A DNA stretch of 64,000 nt from positions 1 through 64,000 of the forward strand of contig NZ_CAJE01000011.1 in NCBI RefSeq assembly GCF_000308215.1. The letters are read 5' to 3'. Below, piece by piece: positions 24,479 through 32,790 of this stretch. Each line of letters starts with the position of its first letter. The first letter of the stretch is position 1. Position numbers and translations under genes: made by a program. The notes beneath the pieces were generated by a model. That model searched no databases and was not told the origin of the DNA. It saw only the letters and a program-made list of their open reading frames with translations. This stretch comes from Methanomassiliicoccus luminyensis B10 (lineage in GTDB: Archaea; Thermoplasmatota; Thermoplasmata; Methanomassiliicoccales; Methanomassiliicoccaceae).

Positions 24479-25230
24479 ATGTACCCCTCATACATCGATG
24501 AGCCAGGCAAGCCAGATAGAAATCATTCTGAGAATGAGTTTGTCCTGGCAGCGCTCACGATTAATGAAAAGGATTGGCAAGCCGTCGATAACAAGGTGAA
24601 ATTATTAAAGATTAAACACTTTCCAACGCTGAATCCAGATTCATTTGAACTCCACACCTCGGACATTATGAACCATGAGGGTATGTATAAAAAGATACCA
24701 CTGGAAGCCAGGCTGAGGCTTGTCGAGTATATGCTCACGATAATCTCAGATATCGATTGCACTCTGACAGCTGTCGTAATCTATAAACAAAAAATATGGA
24801 AGCCGGATTTGGATGTCGACACTTGGGCTTTGCGGCTACTCTTTGAAAGGCTGTGCTGGCCCTGGAGGATAAGAACAAGCCCACTGTAAGTAGCGGGAAA
24901 CCCGTCGAGTATGGCATATTGCTTATCGATTCGATTACTAAGAAATATGATGCTAAGATTAGAGACAAGATTTTGTGCCTATTTAGAAATGGCACCTATT
25001 ATAAGAGCAACAAATACCTGATCGAAGACCCGTTATTTGTCGAATCAAAATACAGGCATTTGTCACAACTAGTGGATTGTGCTGCATATTGTATTAGGAG
25101 GAAATATCGGACCCCTCCTAGACCTGATGAACAGGAGATATACGATCGGTTTAATAGATTGATAGAGGATAAATTCTTGAAAGATAAGCATGGGCAGTTC
25201 CTTGGACATGGCCTAAAATTCTTTCCATAA
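24479..25230 (+). pseudogene. Frameshifted DUF3800 protein gene
   Basis: Two overlapping frames together make one DUF3800 protein of about 250 residues. The first part (24479-24889) opens with YIDEPGKPDRN, the family's acidic motif (normally Asp-Glu-Ser-Gly), followed by EFVLAALTI. Homology runs to LLFERL. The second part (from about 24853) continues with LALEDKNKPTV, GILLIDSITKKYD and CAAYCIRRKY. A single lost base near 24852 explains the break. DUF3800 proteins have an RNase H-like fold and sit among mobile and defence genes. The DNA is much more AT-rich than its neighbours. A sequencing error is possible. Confidence 0.7.
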
Positions 25231-25243
25231 AATATGGAGTTGA

Positions 25244-25290
25244 GTGGCCTAGGGGCCACAGTCCCTCCATGGGTCGCCATGGGGCGACCC
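25244..25290. repeat. Two adjacent perfect hairpins with 4-base loops
   Basis: GTGGCC-TAGG-GGCCAC (25244-25259) is followed 11 bases later by GGGTCGCC-ATGG-GGCGACCC (25271-25290). They lie between the convergent DUF3800 remnant and the HisA/HisF-related gene, followed by a T- and A-rich stretch. A bidirectional terminator is the simplest reading; a small RNA is possible. Confidence 0.45.
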
Positions 25291-25351
25291 GCAGATTTAC
25301 TATCACTTTACTACTTCATGAATCTTTCCCTTTCTTTAAAAAAAGAACCGA

Positions 25352-26401
25352 TTAATACGAGAGGGGCGAGCCGTCGGGAGAGCGTAAGGCATTCTTGCTC
25401 GCGTACGTCGTGGCAGAGGCCTCGCTCTCTGACGGCAGCGCCCTGCCCTCCTCGGCGATGAGCTCGCTGATCATGGAAGTGAAGGGGTCCATGAAAGCGC
25501 CCTTAAGTCCGGCGGCGCGCAGCCCCTCGAGGTCCTTCTCCACCACCCCTCCGCCCAAGATGATGCCGGCGTCCAGGCGGGACAGACGGTCCACCAGCCT
25601 CTGGTCCGCCCCGGTCCGGCGCCCCAGGCGGGGCAGGTCGATGACCCCGATCTCCTCGTAGCCTATGTCCGCGAGCTCGGCAATGGCGTCCTCCAGCGCC
25701 CTCGGCCCTCCCTTCCGGGAGCGCCATACCACGTCCCCGGCGAGGTGCACGCAGGGAACGGCCCGGTCGGACAGCTCGAACACCTCCTCGAAGATGCCCA
25801 TGTCCGGCGCGGTCATGGTGCCGACCAGCGCCCTGGAGACGTCCATGGTGAACGAGTCGAAGAGGTCCTGCACGTCCCTCATGCCGAGGTCCAGCCACAC
25901 CTGGTGCTTGGACCTGATGAGCGCCTTGAGGACATCGAAGTTCGGCCTGCCGTCGTTGATGCCGGCGAGGTCCAGCACCACCACTTCCTTGGCCGAGTAC
26001 CGGGGGCCCTGCACCGCCTTCCAATAGCGGCTGAACCTGGTCCGCTGGCCCTTGATGACGTAGCTGCCGTCCCACTCCACCTCCACCACATCGGTGATCT
26101 GCGCCACCGGCAGGTCGATCACAGGGATCCTCAGCAGGGACTTGGTGTCGATGGGCATTATGGGGATATGGATGAAACCGCTCAGGACATCGGCGAGCTT
26201 TTCGGCAAGACTGCGCTGGAAGGCCTTCAGCTCCTCCAGGTCGTTGAAGTCCAGGGGGACCGCGGTCCTCCCGCAGTTGCGGCAGATGTAGCCCCCATCA
26301 TTGTGGTCCACCCAGGGCAGGGGGCCGCCGAACAGCAGGGCAGGATGCGTGTCCATGCTCCCGCAGTGGGGGCAGGCCCTCAAGGTAACCTTTTCCGACA
26401 T
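25352..26401 (-). CDS. HisA/HisF-related TIM barrel with N-terminal zinc ribbon
   Basis: A 349-residue protein. A zinc ribbon (CPHCG at about 10-14 and CRNCG at about 41-45) is followed by a HisA/HisF-like barrel. Recognisable parts are VVVLDLAGINDGRPNFDVLK, VWLDLGMRD, IGVIDLPRLGRRTGAD and the phosphate loop GIILGGGVVEKDL. It matches the methanogen hisAF-related family, not authentic HisA; its substrate is unknown. The ATG at 26401 has a GAGGAGG SD 4 bases upstream; a GTG at 26413 would place that SD inside the gene. A TTTATAACC box lies near 26426-26434 on the minus strand. Confidence 0.85.
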   Translation of the reverse strand: MSEKVTLRACPHCGSMDTHPALLFGGPLPWVDHNDGGYICRNCGRTAVPLDFNDLEELKAFQRSLAEKLADVLSGFIHIPIMPIDTKSLLRIPVIDLPVAQITDVVEVEWDGSYVIKGQRTRFSRYWKAVQGPRYSAKEVVVLDLAGINDGRPNFDVLKALIRSKHQVWLDLGMRDVQDLFDSFTMDVSRALVGTMTAPDMGIFEEVFELSDRAVPCVHLAGDVVWRSRKGGPRALEDAIAELADIGYEEIGVIDLPRLGRRTGADQRLVDRLSRLDAGIILGGGVVEKDLEGLRAAGLKGAFMDPFTSMISELIAEEGRALPSESEASATTYASKNALRSPDGSPLSY

Positions 26402-26627
26402 CGGCCTCCTCACCGCCGGGAGCGGTTATAAACCTTGTCTATTTAGCTGGCGTGGGGACCGAGGCCATGCCGCATTGCCAGTGGTCTGAGGCCCACTGGC
26501 CAGGGCCAGCTGATAATATGCAGGCCTCCGATACCAAAGGCTTCCGCATGAACGTTCCTCTTTGCCCGCATCGTTTGGTCCTCCGCAGATGAAAGTATTT
26601 CATAGGCGCCCGCAATAACTTGGTCCG
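26402..26627. other. Divergent promoter region with hairpin
   Basis: This spacer holds the TATA box of the minus-strand HisA/HisF-related gene. At 26477-26500 a strong inverted repeat, GCCAGTGG with CCACTGGC, is separated by 8 bases. Its placement in the leader or upstream region of the plus-strand reductase gene could be regulatory. No coding sequence was supported. Confidence 0.4.
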
Positions 26628-27554
26628 ATGAAGCGCGTGGTGGTCATCGGAGCGGGCGGGCTGCTCGGCCAGTATCTGTGCAGGGAAGCGTCGGCCCGAG
26701 GACTGGAGGTCCTGGGCACCTATCACAGATCGAACCCGTGGGCGAGGTTCGCGCCGCTGACGCACCTGGACATCACCGACGAGAAGGAGGTCGGGGAGGT
26801 CCTGGAGAGCTACGGCCCGGACCATGTGTTCCTTGCGTCGGCGACCACCAACGTGGAGTTCTGCGAGCGGCACCCCCAGGACGCCTGGGCGGTGAACGCC
26901 GAAGGAACGATGAACGTCGCCGCGGCGGCCAAGAAGATCAAGGCCCCTCTGTTCTACGTGTCCACCGACGCGGTGTTCAACGGGGAGAAGGGCAGCAAGT
27001 ACCATGACTTCGATACGCCGGACCCGATCAGCCAATATGCCCAGACCAAGCTGGAGGGTGAGCGCTTAACCATGGACGCCAGCAGCCTGAACTGCGTGTG
27101 CCGCGTGGCGGTAATGTACGGCTGGAACCGGGCCGCCCCCAAATTCAACTTCGTGACGTGGGCCTTGGACGAGCTGCGGAAGGGCAGGAAGATCAACCTG
27201 CTGGGCGACAACTATGTCTCGCCGACGTACGCGCCGCACTGCGCCAAGGTGCTCCTGACCATGGCGGAGAGGGGTTCCGCGGGCATCTACCACACTTCCG
27301 GGCCCGACTGCCTGAGCCGCTACGAGATGGGGCTCAGGATATGCGAGGTGTTCGGGCTGGACCCTCGGCTGATAACGAGCATCACTTCCGCCGACATCGA
27401 GCAGATGGTGCGGCGGGGTAAGTACACCTGCCTGGACAATCAGAAGGCTGAGGCGGAGATCGGCGTGGACATGCTTCCGTTCGCGGAGGGGCTCAAAGAT
27501 ATGAAGGAGCACGAGCCCGGCAAGGGCGCGGTGGACCTGGCGACACCGGGATGA
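26628..27554 (+). CDS. RmlD-like SDR family NAD(P)-dependent reductase
   Basis: A 308-residue extended short-chain dehydrogenase. It has the dinucleotide loop GAGGLLGQYL (about residues 8-17), VNAEGTMNVAAAA, the catalytic Ser/Thr in YVSTDAVFNGEKG, the YAQTK active-site Tyr-x3-Lys (about 133-137) and SPTYAPHCAKVLL. It is closest in outline to dTDP-4-dehydrorhamnose reductase and its relatives. In archaea such proteins serve nucleotide-sugar synthesis, but the lack of neighbouring rml genes leaves the substrate open. The gene is monocistronic. Confidence 0.82.
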   Translation: MKRVVVIGAGGLLGQYLCREASARGLEVLGTYHRSNPWARFAPLTHLDITDEKEVGEVLESYGPDHVFLASATTNVEFCERHPQDAWAVNAEGTMNVAAAAKKIKAPLFYVSTDAVFNGEKGSKYHDFDTPDPISQYAQTKLEGERLTMDASSLNCVCRVAVMYGWNRAAPKFNFVTWALDELRKGRKINLLGDNYVSPTYAPHCAKVLLTMAERGSAGIYHTSGPDCLSRYEMGLRICEVFGLDPRLITSITSADIEQMVRRGKYTCLDNQKAEAEIGVDMLPFAEGLKDMKEHEPGKGAVDLATPG

Positions 27555-27969
27555 CGAAGAACATGTTTCTCTGGCCTGCCACATGACCTCTAATTTCTTC
27601 GGATAAAACCTGTCAGTTAATCTGAAGCTTAACTGGAGAAGATAGAAAACGCCTGATGCTAGAATACGAATTTGTGACAAAGGAAAAATCTAACAGCGAA
27701 AGCAAATGGAACGAATGTTGCAAGATGTATTCAGACAGAGGTGCAAGAAACAAATGGAACGGATTGATGAGTTGGATCGTACGATGAAAGACTTGAAAAC
27801 AACTCCAGCTGGCCCCAATTTCCCCCATGTAGCAATGCCAAAGAAATCTAAATTGAGGCAACTATTGTCATTTAAGACCAAAATATGACCGGTTTGTACT
27901 AAGAGATATAAATTGAATTATGCATACACAGAATGTTTCTAAATTTACAGAATTGAGGGAAGATATCAT
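27555..27969. other. AT-rich gap with a doubtful 60-codon frame
   Basis: The DNA becomes abruptly AT-rich. A plus-strand frame at 27706-27888 encodes 60 residues with an amphipathic N-terminal half, and two copies of AAATGGAACG lie near 27703 and 27753. There is no SD and no recognised family, so I do not call it a gene. The region just before 27970 carries a promoter-like AATTGAATTATGC stretch and GAGGGAAG. Confidence 0.3.
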
Positions 27970-28605
27970 ATGAAAATAACTGTTTTTGGCGCAACTGGAA
28001 GGACAGGACGAGAGATTGTTAAACTTGCGCTCGACCGTGAATACAATGTTGTTGCGTTTGTCCGCGATCCCCAGAAGGTTGATATTGAGAACTCTCGCTT
28101 ATCGGTAGTTCAAGGTGAGCTAAGCGATCGAGAAACAATTAAAACTGCCATACAGGAAAGTGATTGTGTACTCAGTGCACTGGGGCCTACAGGTAGTCCC
28201 AGTGATGAGGAATTGAGCGATGGTATTGCCAATATCTTGTCTGCGATGGAGGAGTGTGGAGTTAAACGATTCATTGTTCTATCCACGACAAGTGCTCAAG
28301 ATCTGCTTGACCGAGATGGCTTCCGTTTTAAGATGAGGAGGGACATGATTAAACGGGGCAGGCCAACGACTTACGAACAAATAGTCAAGTATAGTCAGTT
28401 GGTTCGTGATTCAAACAGCGACTGGACTCTCGTGAGGATAGCGTCACTCTTGACAAATAAGCCGCTGTCAAAGCATGTTCGCGCTGGATATCTTGGCAAA
28501 GACGCTCTCGGTTCAAAACTGTCACGTGCTGATTTGGCTTGGTTCATGTTGGAACAGATCGACAGTACCGAGTATATTCGAAAAGCACCTGCGGTGAGTA
28601 ACTAA
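27970..28605 (+). CDS. NmrA-like NAD(P)H-binding reductase, probably acquired
   Basis: A 211-residue atypical SDR. The nucleotide-binding loop ITVFGATGRTGREIVKLA is followed by VVAFVRDPQKV, VVQGELSDRETI, and SALGPTGSPSDEE; this is the usual order for NmrA/SDR_a5 proteins, which act as quinone reductases, isomerases or redox sensors. GAGGGAAG upstream gives a good SD. Codon use is AT-rich, unlike the surrounding genes, and the flanks on both sides are also AT-rich and gene-poor. That supports recent transfer. Confidence 0.82.
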   Translation: MKITVFGATGRTGREIVKLALDREYNVVAFVRDPQKVDIENSRLSVVQGELSDRETIKTAIQESDCVLSALGPTGSPSDEELSDGIANILSAMEECGVKRFIVLSTTSAQDLLDRDGFRFKMRRDMIKRGRPTTYEQIVKYSQLVRDSNSDWTLVRIASLLTNKPLSKHVRAGYLGKDALGSKLSRADLAWFMLEQIDSTEYIRKAPAVSN

Positions 28606-29079
28606 CGTCAAAATCTGATTAAAGGGTGAGCACTGTTTGGGCTTTCTGGAGATCATATCTCCAGCACATCAGGTCTGAGTTCAAACAATCTTCAGAAATT
28701 GTGAGCTATGGATCTGAACTAAGCTCAGAAGCTTTGATCAAATGTTGCGACCGTGATGATATACTTGCAGATTAGGTGATTAAGGAATGTAAACGAACAT
28801 GACCTCAGCTATTGAGATCTGATCGGGCCCCTGTCGCCCCCTGAATGCTGACCAGGGCCATGGAACGGACCGGCATGGTCCCCAGATCAACTGTCGAACT
28901 GCCCCATGGCTCCACTTCGAAAAAGATATTTTCTCTGAACGTAAGGCGATTTCATGCACCTTGCCGCATCCGAGTCAGTAACGAGGATGTATTCGGCATT
29001 CATTTAATGAGGACCTCGCCGAACATATAAATATCGAGTGATGCCCTATTTAATCCATCCACCTTATGGGAGCTGACCG
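28606..29079. other. 474-bp gap with hairpin and Hsp20 promoter
   Basis: It contains a perfect hairpin CTGGAGAT-CAT-ATCTCCAG at 28646-28664, probably the end of the NmrA-like transcript. Near the other end TTCGGC (28991) and GCCGAA (29018) form an inverted repeat just before the TATA box ACATATAAATATC (about 29024-29036) of the Hsp20-like gene. A 61-codon frame at 28845-29030 has no support. Confidence 0.5.
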
Positions 29080-29388
29080 ATGGCCACACCCTCGACATAT
29101 TACCTTGTTCCGGAACACCGCACCCGGCTGTCCGAGGATCGGACCGAGCTTATCTTCGAGCAGCACCTGCCGATGGTGAGGAAGGAGGATCTCCGGGTGG
29201 AAGCGCTGGACACTTCGTTGTTCCTCAACTTCAAGGCCGAGGGCTCCGGCCCCATGTCACGCTGCTACGCCCTGCCGTACCCCGTGGACCCGAGCACTGC
29301 CTTCGCCGAGCTCAGGGATTCCGTCCTGACCGTCCGCATCAGGCTTCACCAGCCTGTCGGGCCCGGGGTGCAGGTGGAGGTCCTCTGA
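29080..29388 (+). CDS. Hsp20/alpha-crystallin-like small protein
   Basis: A 102-residue single-domain protein with the beta-sandwich order of the alpha-crystallin or CS fold. EQHLPMVRKEDLRVEALD corresponds to the A-x-hydrophobic PGV-like region, then FLNFKAEG, CYALPYPVDPSTAFAELRDSVLTVRI follows as the usual YxLP...VD...A...NGVL strand set (here as LRDSVLTV). It lacks the extended N- and C-terminal arms of full Hsp20, so large oligomers are less likely. A TATA box lies about 50 bp upstream. It begins a plus-strand group of stress-linked genes. Confidence 0.72.
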   Translation: MATPSTYYLVPEHRTRLSEDRTELIFEQHLPMVRKEDLRVEALDTSLFLNFKAEGSGPMSRCYALPYPVDPSTAFAELRDSVLTVRIRLHQPVGPGVQVEVL

Positions 29389-29461
29389 TGCCTCGTTGAC
29401 GCGATCCTGTTAGGGACATTTCTTTTATCTCTCCTCAACTATGTGCAGGCGAGGAAAGAAA

Positions 29462-29746
29462 ATGCTGTCAAAGATCCCGGGGGACATCGAGAGCCTGGAA
29501 CAGGCGGTCCTCGAACGTGAGGCCATCCGCGCGGCCATCATCGGAGAGTTCGACGCGATAGATCTCTATGAACAGCTGGCCGCCCAGTCCAAGGACCCTC
29601 TCGTGAAGAAGGTCTTGCTCGACATTGCCGGCGAGGAGAAGACCCACGTGGGCGAGCTCACCGAGCTGCTGAAGCGCCTGGACCCCGAGCAGAAGGAGGA
29701 GTTCGAGCACGGCCGAGAAGAGGTCGAAGAGCTGGGCGAGGAATGA
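29462..29746 (+). CDS. Encapsulin-type ferritin-like protein (FLP)
   Basis: A 94-residue helical protein. EFDAIDLYEQLAAQSKD (about residues 26-42) and DIAGEEKTHVGELTELLKRLDPEQ (about 51-74) carry the Glu and Glu-x2-His iron ligands. The pattern closely matches the ferritin-like domain fused to or packaged in Pyrococcus-type encapsulins, including the LDPEQ turn. It should form a dimeric ferroxidase site. The ATG at 29462 has GGCGAGGAAAG as SD; an ATG at 29441 lies upstream of that SD. No encapsulin shell gene is adjacent, so packaging is untested. Confidence 0.82.
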   Translation: MLSKIPGDIESLEQAVLEREAIRAAIIGEFDAIDLYEQLAAQSKDPLVKKVLLDIAGEEKTHVGELTELLKRLDPEQKEEFEHGREEVEELGEE

Positions 29747-29814
29747 TCGCTCCATCGTCCGAAGTCTTATTTCCATGAAAAGGCAGAAGAGCATTGAGGG
29801 AGGAAGGAAAGTAC

Positions 29815-30192
29815 ATGTCCGAACTGTATGAAGTGTACAAGTGCAAGGTGTGCGGGAGCAGCGTGGAGGTAGTGGACTCCAAGGACGCGGAGCTGGTATG
29901 CCACGGGCAGCCCATGCGGAAGCTGGCGGAGAACACCGTGGACGCTTCCAAGGAGAAGCACGTGCCTGTCGTGGAGAGCACCGCCAACGGCATCCTGGTG
30001 AAGATCGGGAGCGTGCCCCACCCCATGGAGGAGAAGCACTACATCGAGTGGATCGAGGTCTTCACTGATGACAAGATCTACAAGGCTCAGCTCAAGCCGG
30101 GCATGGCGCCGCAGGCGGAGTTCCCGGTGAAGGCCGGGGACGTGAGGACGGTCAGAGAGCTGTGCAACATCCACGAGCTGTGGAAGGCCTGA
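29815..30192 (+). CDS. dfx: Desulfoferrodoxin/superoxide reductase with variant Center I
   Basis: A 125-residue protein that reduces superoxide to peroxide. Center II ligands are all present: His49 (KEKHVP), His69 and His75 (HPMEEKHYIEW), Cys117 and His120 (CNIHELW). Center I, normally four cysteines, has Cys10, Cys13 and Cys29, but position 30 is His (LVCHGQPM). The N-terminal site may be a three-Cys/one-His centre or degenerate. The ATG at 29815 follows GGAGGAAGG; the TTG at 29794 lies within that SD region. It sits 68 bp after the ferritin-like gene. Confidence 0.92.
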   Translation: MSELYEVYKCKVCGSSVEVVDSKDAELVCHGQPMRKLAENTVDASKEKHVPVVESTANGILVKIGSVPHPMEEKHYIEWIEVFTDDKIYKAQLKPGMAPQAEFPVKAGDVRTVRELCNIHELWKA

Positions 30193-30194
30193 AC

Positions 30195-30220
30195 GAGAGC
30201 TCCGCTCTCATTTTCTTTTT
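30195..30220 (+). terminator. Hairpin plus T-run after dfx
   Basis: GAGAGC-TCC-GCTCTC is followed by ATTTTCTTTTT, just after the dfx stop codon. The T-rich tail alone would suffice as an archaeal terminator. Confidence 0.65.
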
Positions 30221-30314
30221 GCGACAACCCGCGTCAAGCGCCCCGGCCGAGGTCGCCGCGTGGGCCCCGTTGGATTGATATAAATAGCAAAGAACGCTTT
30301 GTTGCCCGAAAACC

Positions 30315-31022
30315 ATGCAATTGCAGCTCCGCGGCCTCACCAAATCGTTCGGCGATAAGCACGTCCTTGGGGGCATCGACTTCACCTTCGAGCAGGGCAA
30401 GATCTACGGCCTGCTGGGCCGCAACGGCGCCGGCAAGACCACCCTGTTCAACTGCCTGAGCGGGGAGGTCCGCCCGGACGGCGGGGAAGCCTTCCTCGTC
30501 ACGGAGGGAAGGTGCGACAAGGTCAAGCCCGAGGACATCGGGTACGTGTTCACCCAGCCGATTCTCCCGGAGTTCCTCACCGGCCGCGAGTTCCTGAAGT
30601 TCTACATGGACATCAACAAGGAGCGCATCCACACCAACCGCTCCCTGGACGACTACTTCGACCAGATACAGCTGGCCCCCGACGACCGCGACCGCCTCAT
30701 CAAAGGGTACTCCCACGGCATGAAGAACAAGCTGCAGATGCTGTGCTTCATGATCTCCAAGCCGCCCGTCATCCTGCTGGACGAGCCGCTCACCTCCCTG
30801 GACGTGGTGGTCCAGCTGGAGATGAAGAAGATGCTGAGGGGCATGCGCCAGGACCATATCTTGATCTTCTCCACGCACATCCTCCAGCTCGCCGTGGACC
30901 TGTGCGACGAGATCGTGCTGCTGAACCACGGCTGGCTGGAGCAGACCGACCATTCCATGATCGGCCGCCCCGGCTTCGAGGAAGGCATCATCGAGATGCT
31001 CAAGGAAGAGAGTTCGCCATGA
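30315..31022 (+). CDS. ABC transporter ATP-binding protein
   Basis: A 235-residue ATPase subunit. Walker A is GRNGAGKTTL (about residues 35-44), the Q loop is in FTQPILPEF, and Walker B is PVILLDEPLTSLD. The H loop is FSTHIL. The signature motif reads YSHGMKNKL in place of LSGGQ, a form common in ABC-2 type exporters. It is coupled by an ATGA overlap to the membrane protein gene at 31019, so the two form an exporter. The substrate is unknown. A TATA-like TATAAATAGC lies near 30279. Confidence 0.92.
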   Translation: MQLQLRGLTKSFGDKHVLGGIDFTFEQGKIYGLLGRNGAGKTTLFNCLSGEVRPDGGEAFLVTEGRCDKVKPEDIGYVFTQPILPEFLTGREFLKFYMDINKERIHTNRSLDDYFDQIQLAPDDRDRLIKGYSHGMKNKLQMLCFMISKPPVILLDEPLTSLDVVVQLEMKKMLRGMRQDHILIFSTHILQLAVDLCDEIVLLNHGWLEQTDHSMIGRPGFEEGIIEMLKEESSP

Positions 31023-32635
31023 ACCTCCGCGCTCCCATAACGGCGTTCACCATCATGGCGTACGTCTCCGCCAACCACTTCCTATATTACTTGCAGAAGA
31101 TACCTGGCATCAGGTCGCTGGTGCCCGACAGCGTCTACGCCCGGGACGGGCTGAAGAAGTTCGTGGCCGCCCTCATGGGCATATACAAAGGCCTCGTCAA
31201 GTTCATGGTCGCCGGCGGCTACATCCTCTTCGCCGTCGCTCTCCCCATCACCTTCGTCGACCCCGAGGCCGCCGGCATGCCGGTGATGGACGCGTTCGTC
31301 CACATCGTTCTGGTCCTCAGCATCGTGGCTAGCCCCCTGATCTCCCCGGCGGTGTTCGAGCCGAAGCGGGAGAAGTTCATGCTGGTCCAGCTCATGCACA
31401 TGGACCCCAAGCAATACCTTTCGTCGGTGGCGCTGTTCAAGTGCCTCTCCGACTTCCTGTGCTTCATCGTCCTGCTGCCGGTCTCCGCGGCCCTGCTGGG
31501 CGGGACCCTGTCAGGGGGCGCCGTGCTGGCCGTCCTCATCGCCGGCGCCCGCCTGATGGGCGAGGCGTTCAACATGTACGTGTACTCCCGGACCGGCTTC
31601 ATCCTGAGCAAGAACCTGAAGCTGGTCAGCGCGCTCGGGGTGCTTGCCCTGGCCGCTGCCTACCTGCCGCTGTTCCTGGGGTCGCCCCTCCCGCTCGGCG
31701 AGGTGCTCACCAACCCTCTGGCCATCATCCCCTTCGCCATCGGCGGGGTGCTGGCTGGACGGTACATACTGAGGTATCAGAAATACCCGGAGATCGCCAT
31801 CGACACCATCAAGGGGATGGACTTCACCGTCGACCCGGACAAGGTGATGGGCGAGGCCCGCTTTGCCAACGTAAAGCTGAAGGAGACCGATTTCTCCAGC
31901 GAATCGCTGAAGTCCCACCGGTACGACAAGCTGCACGGCTACGCCTTCCTCAACGCCATCTTCTATGACCGCCACAAGCGCCAGCTCACCAACCCGGTGC
32001 TCCTCCGCCTGGCCGTGGTGGGGGCGTTCTTCGCCGTTGCCGTGGTCGTGTACTTGCTGATGCCGGCGGACGAGGCCCGCATCGTGGTGGAGCCCCGCCA
32101 GATCCTGCCGGCGTTCGTGTTCGTCATGTACATGGCCTCCATCGGGGAGCGGGCCACCCGGGCGATGTTCTACAATTGCGACCTGGCGCTGCTCCGCTAC
32201 CCCTTCTATCGCCAGAAGGACGCCGTCCTGTCGAACTTCACGGTGCGGCTGAGGATGATCACCAGGCTGAACCTGGTCATTGCCGCTGCCATCGTCGCCG
32301 CGGTGGTGGCCACGCAGTTCCTGTTCGGGTGGGAGTGGCCCCTGCTGGGCATAGCCTCGTTCGCGCTGGCCATACTGTCGCTCGCGATGTTCTTCTCGGT
32401 CCACTACCTCTTCCTGTACTACGTGTTCCAGCCGTACACCGCCGACCTGGGGATGAGGAACCCCTTCTTCCAGGCCATCAACGTCGTGGTGTACATGGCC
32501 TGCTTCCTCAGCCTCCAGATCGACAGCCCCCCGTCGTACTTCACCCTGGTGGTCATCGCCCTGACGGTGGCGTACATGGCCATAGCGCTGTTCCTGGTGC
32601 ATCGGTACGCCCCGAGGACCTTCAGGCTCAAGTGA
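31019..32635 (+). CDS. ABC exporter membrane subunit (polytopic)
   Basis: A 538-residue protein with about twelve helices in two blocks, separated by a cytosolic segment (about residues 258-325) that includes EIAIDTIKGMDFTVDPDKV. Both ends are membrane-embedded. The ATG at 31019 overlaps the ATPase stop, and the frame upstream of it is only antiparallel reading of the ATPase gene. The size and topology fit a fused ABC-2 type permease. No conserved substrate motif is seen, and a role in export of a lipid, peptide or drug is equally possible. Confidence 0.85.
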   Translation: MNLRAPITAFTIMAYVSANHFLYYLQKIPGIRSLVPDSVYARDGLKKFVAALMGIYKGLVKFMVAGGYILFAVALPITFVDPEAAGMPVMDAFVHIVLVLSIVASPLISPAVFEPKREKFMLVQLMHMDPKQYLSSVALFKCLSDFLCFIVLLPVSAALLGGTLSGGAVLAVLIAGARLMGEAFNMYVYSRTGFILSKNLKLVSALGVLALAAAYLPLFLGSPLPLGEVLTNPLAIIPFAIGGVLAGRYILRYQKYPEIAIDTIKGMDFTVDPDKVMGEARFANVKLKETDFSSESLKSHRYDKLHGYAFLNAIFYDRHKRQLTNPVLLRLAVVGAFFAVAVVVYLLMPADEARIVVEPRQILPAFVFVMYMASIGERATRAMFYNCDLALLRYPFYRQKDAVLSNFTVRLRMITRLNLVIAAAIVAAVVATQFLFGWEWPLLGIASFALAILSLAMFFSVHYLFLYYVFQPYTADLGMRNPFFQAINVVVYMACFLSLQIDSPPSYFTLVVIALTVAYMAIALFLVHRYAPRTFRLK

Positions 32636-32790
32636 GGCGCGCCCCGTCGGCTCAGCATGTCGACATCGTCGCCCCTTCCCCGGAATTCGCAGCCCGTCTC
32701 CATTTTCTTTCGTCCTCCCAGTCCCTTTCGGGAATATGTTTTAATTGACCGGCGTTATCTGGACATTCAGAGCGACAAGGCGGTACCAAC

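Noticed and set aside
27706-27888. 60-codon frame between the RmlD-like and NmrA-like genes
   Set aside because: It lacks an SD and homology and contains a short internal repeat. I list the region as a gap only.
28845-29030. 61-codon frame upstream of the Hsp20-like gene
   Set aside because: It runs into the TATA region of the Hsp20-like gene and has no recognisable features.
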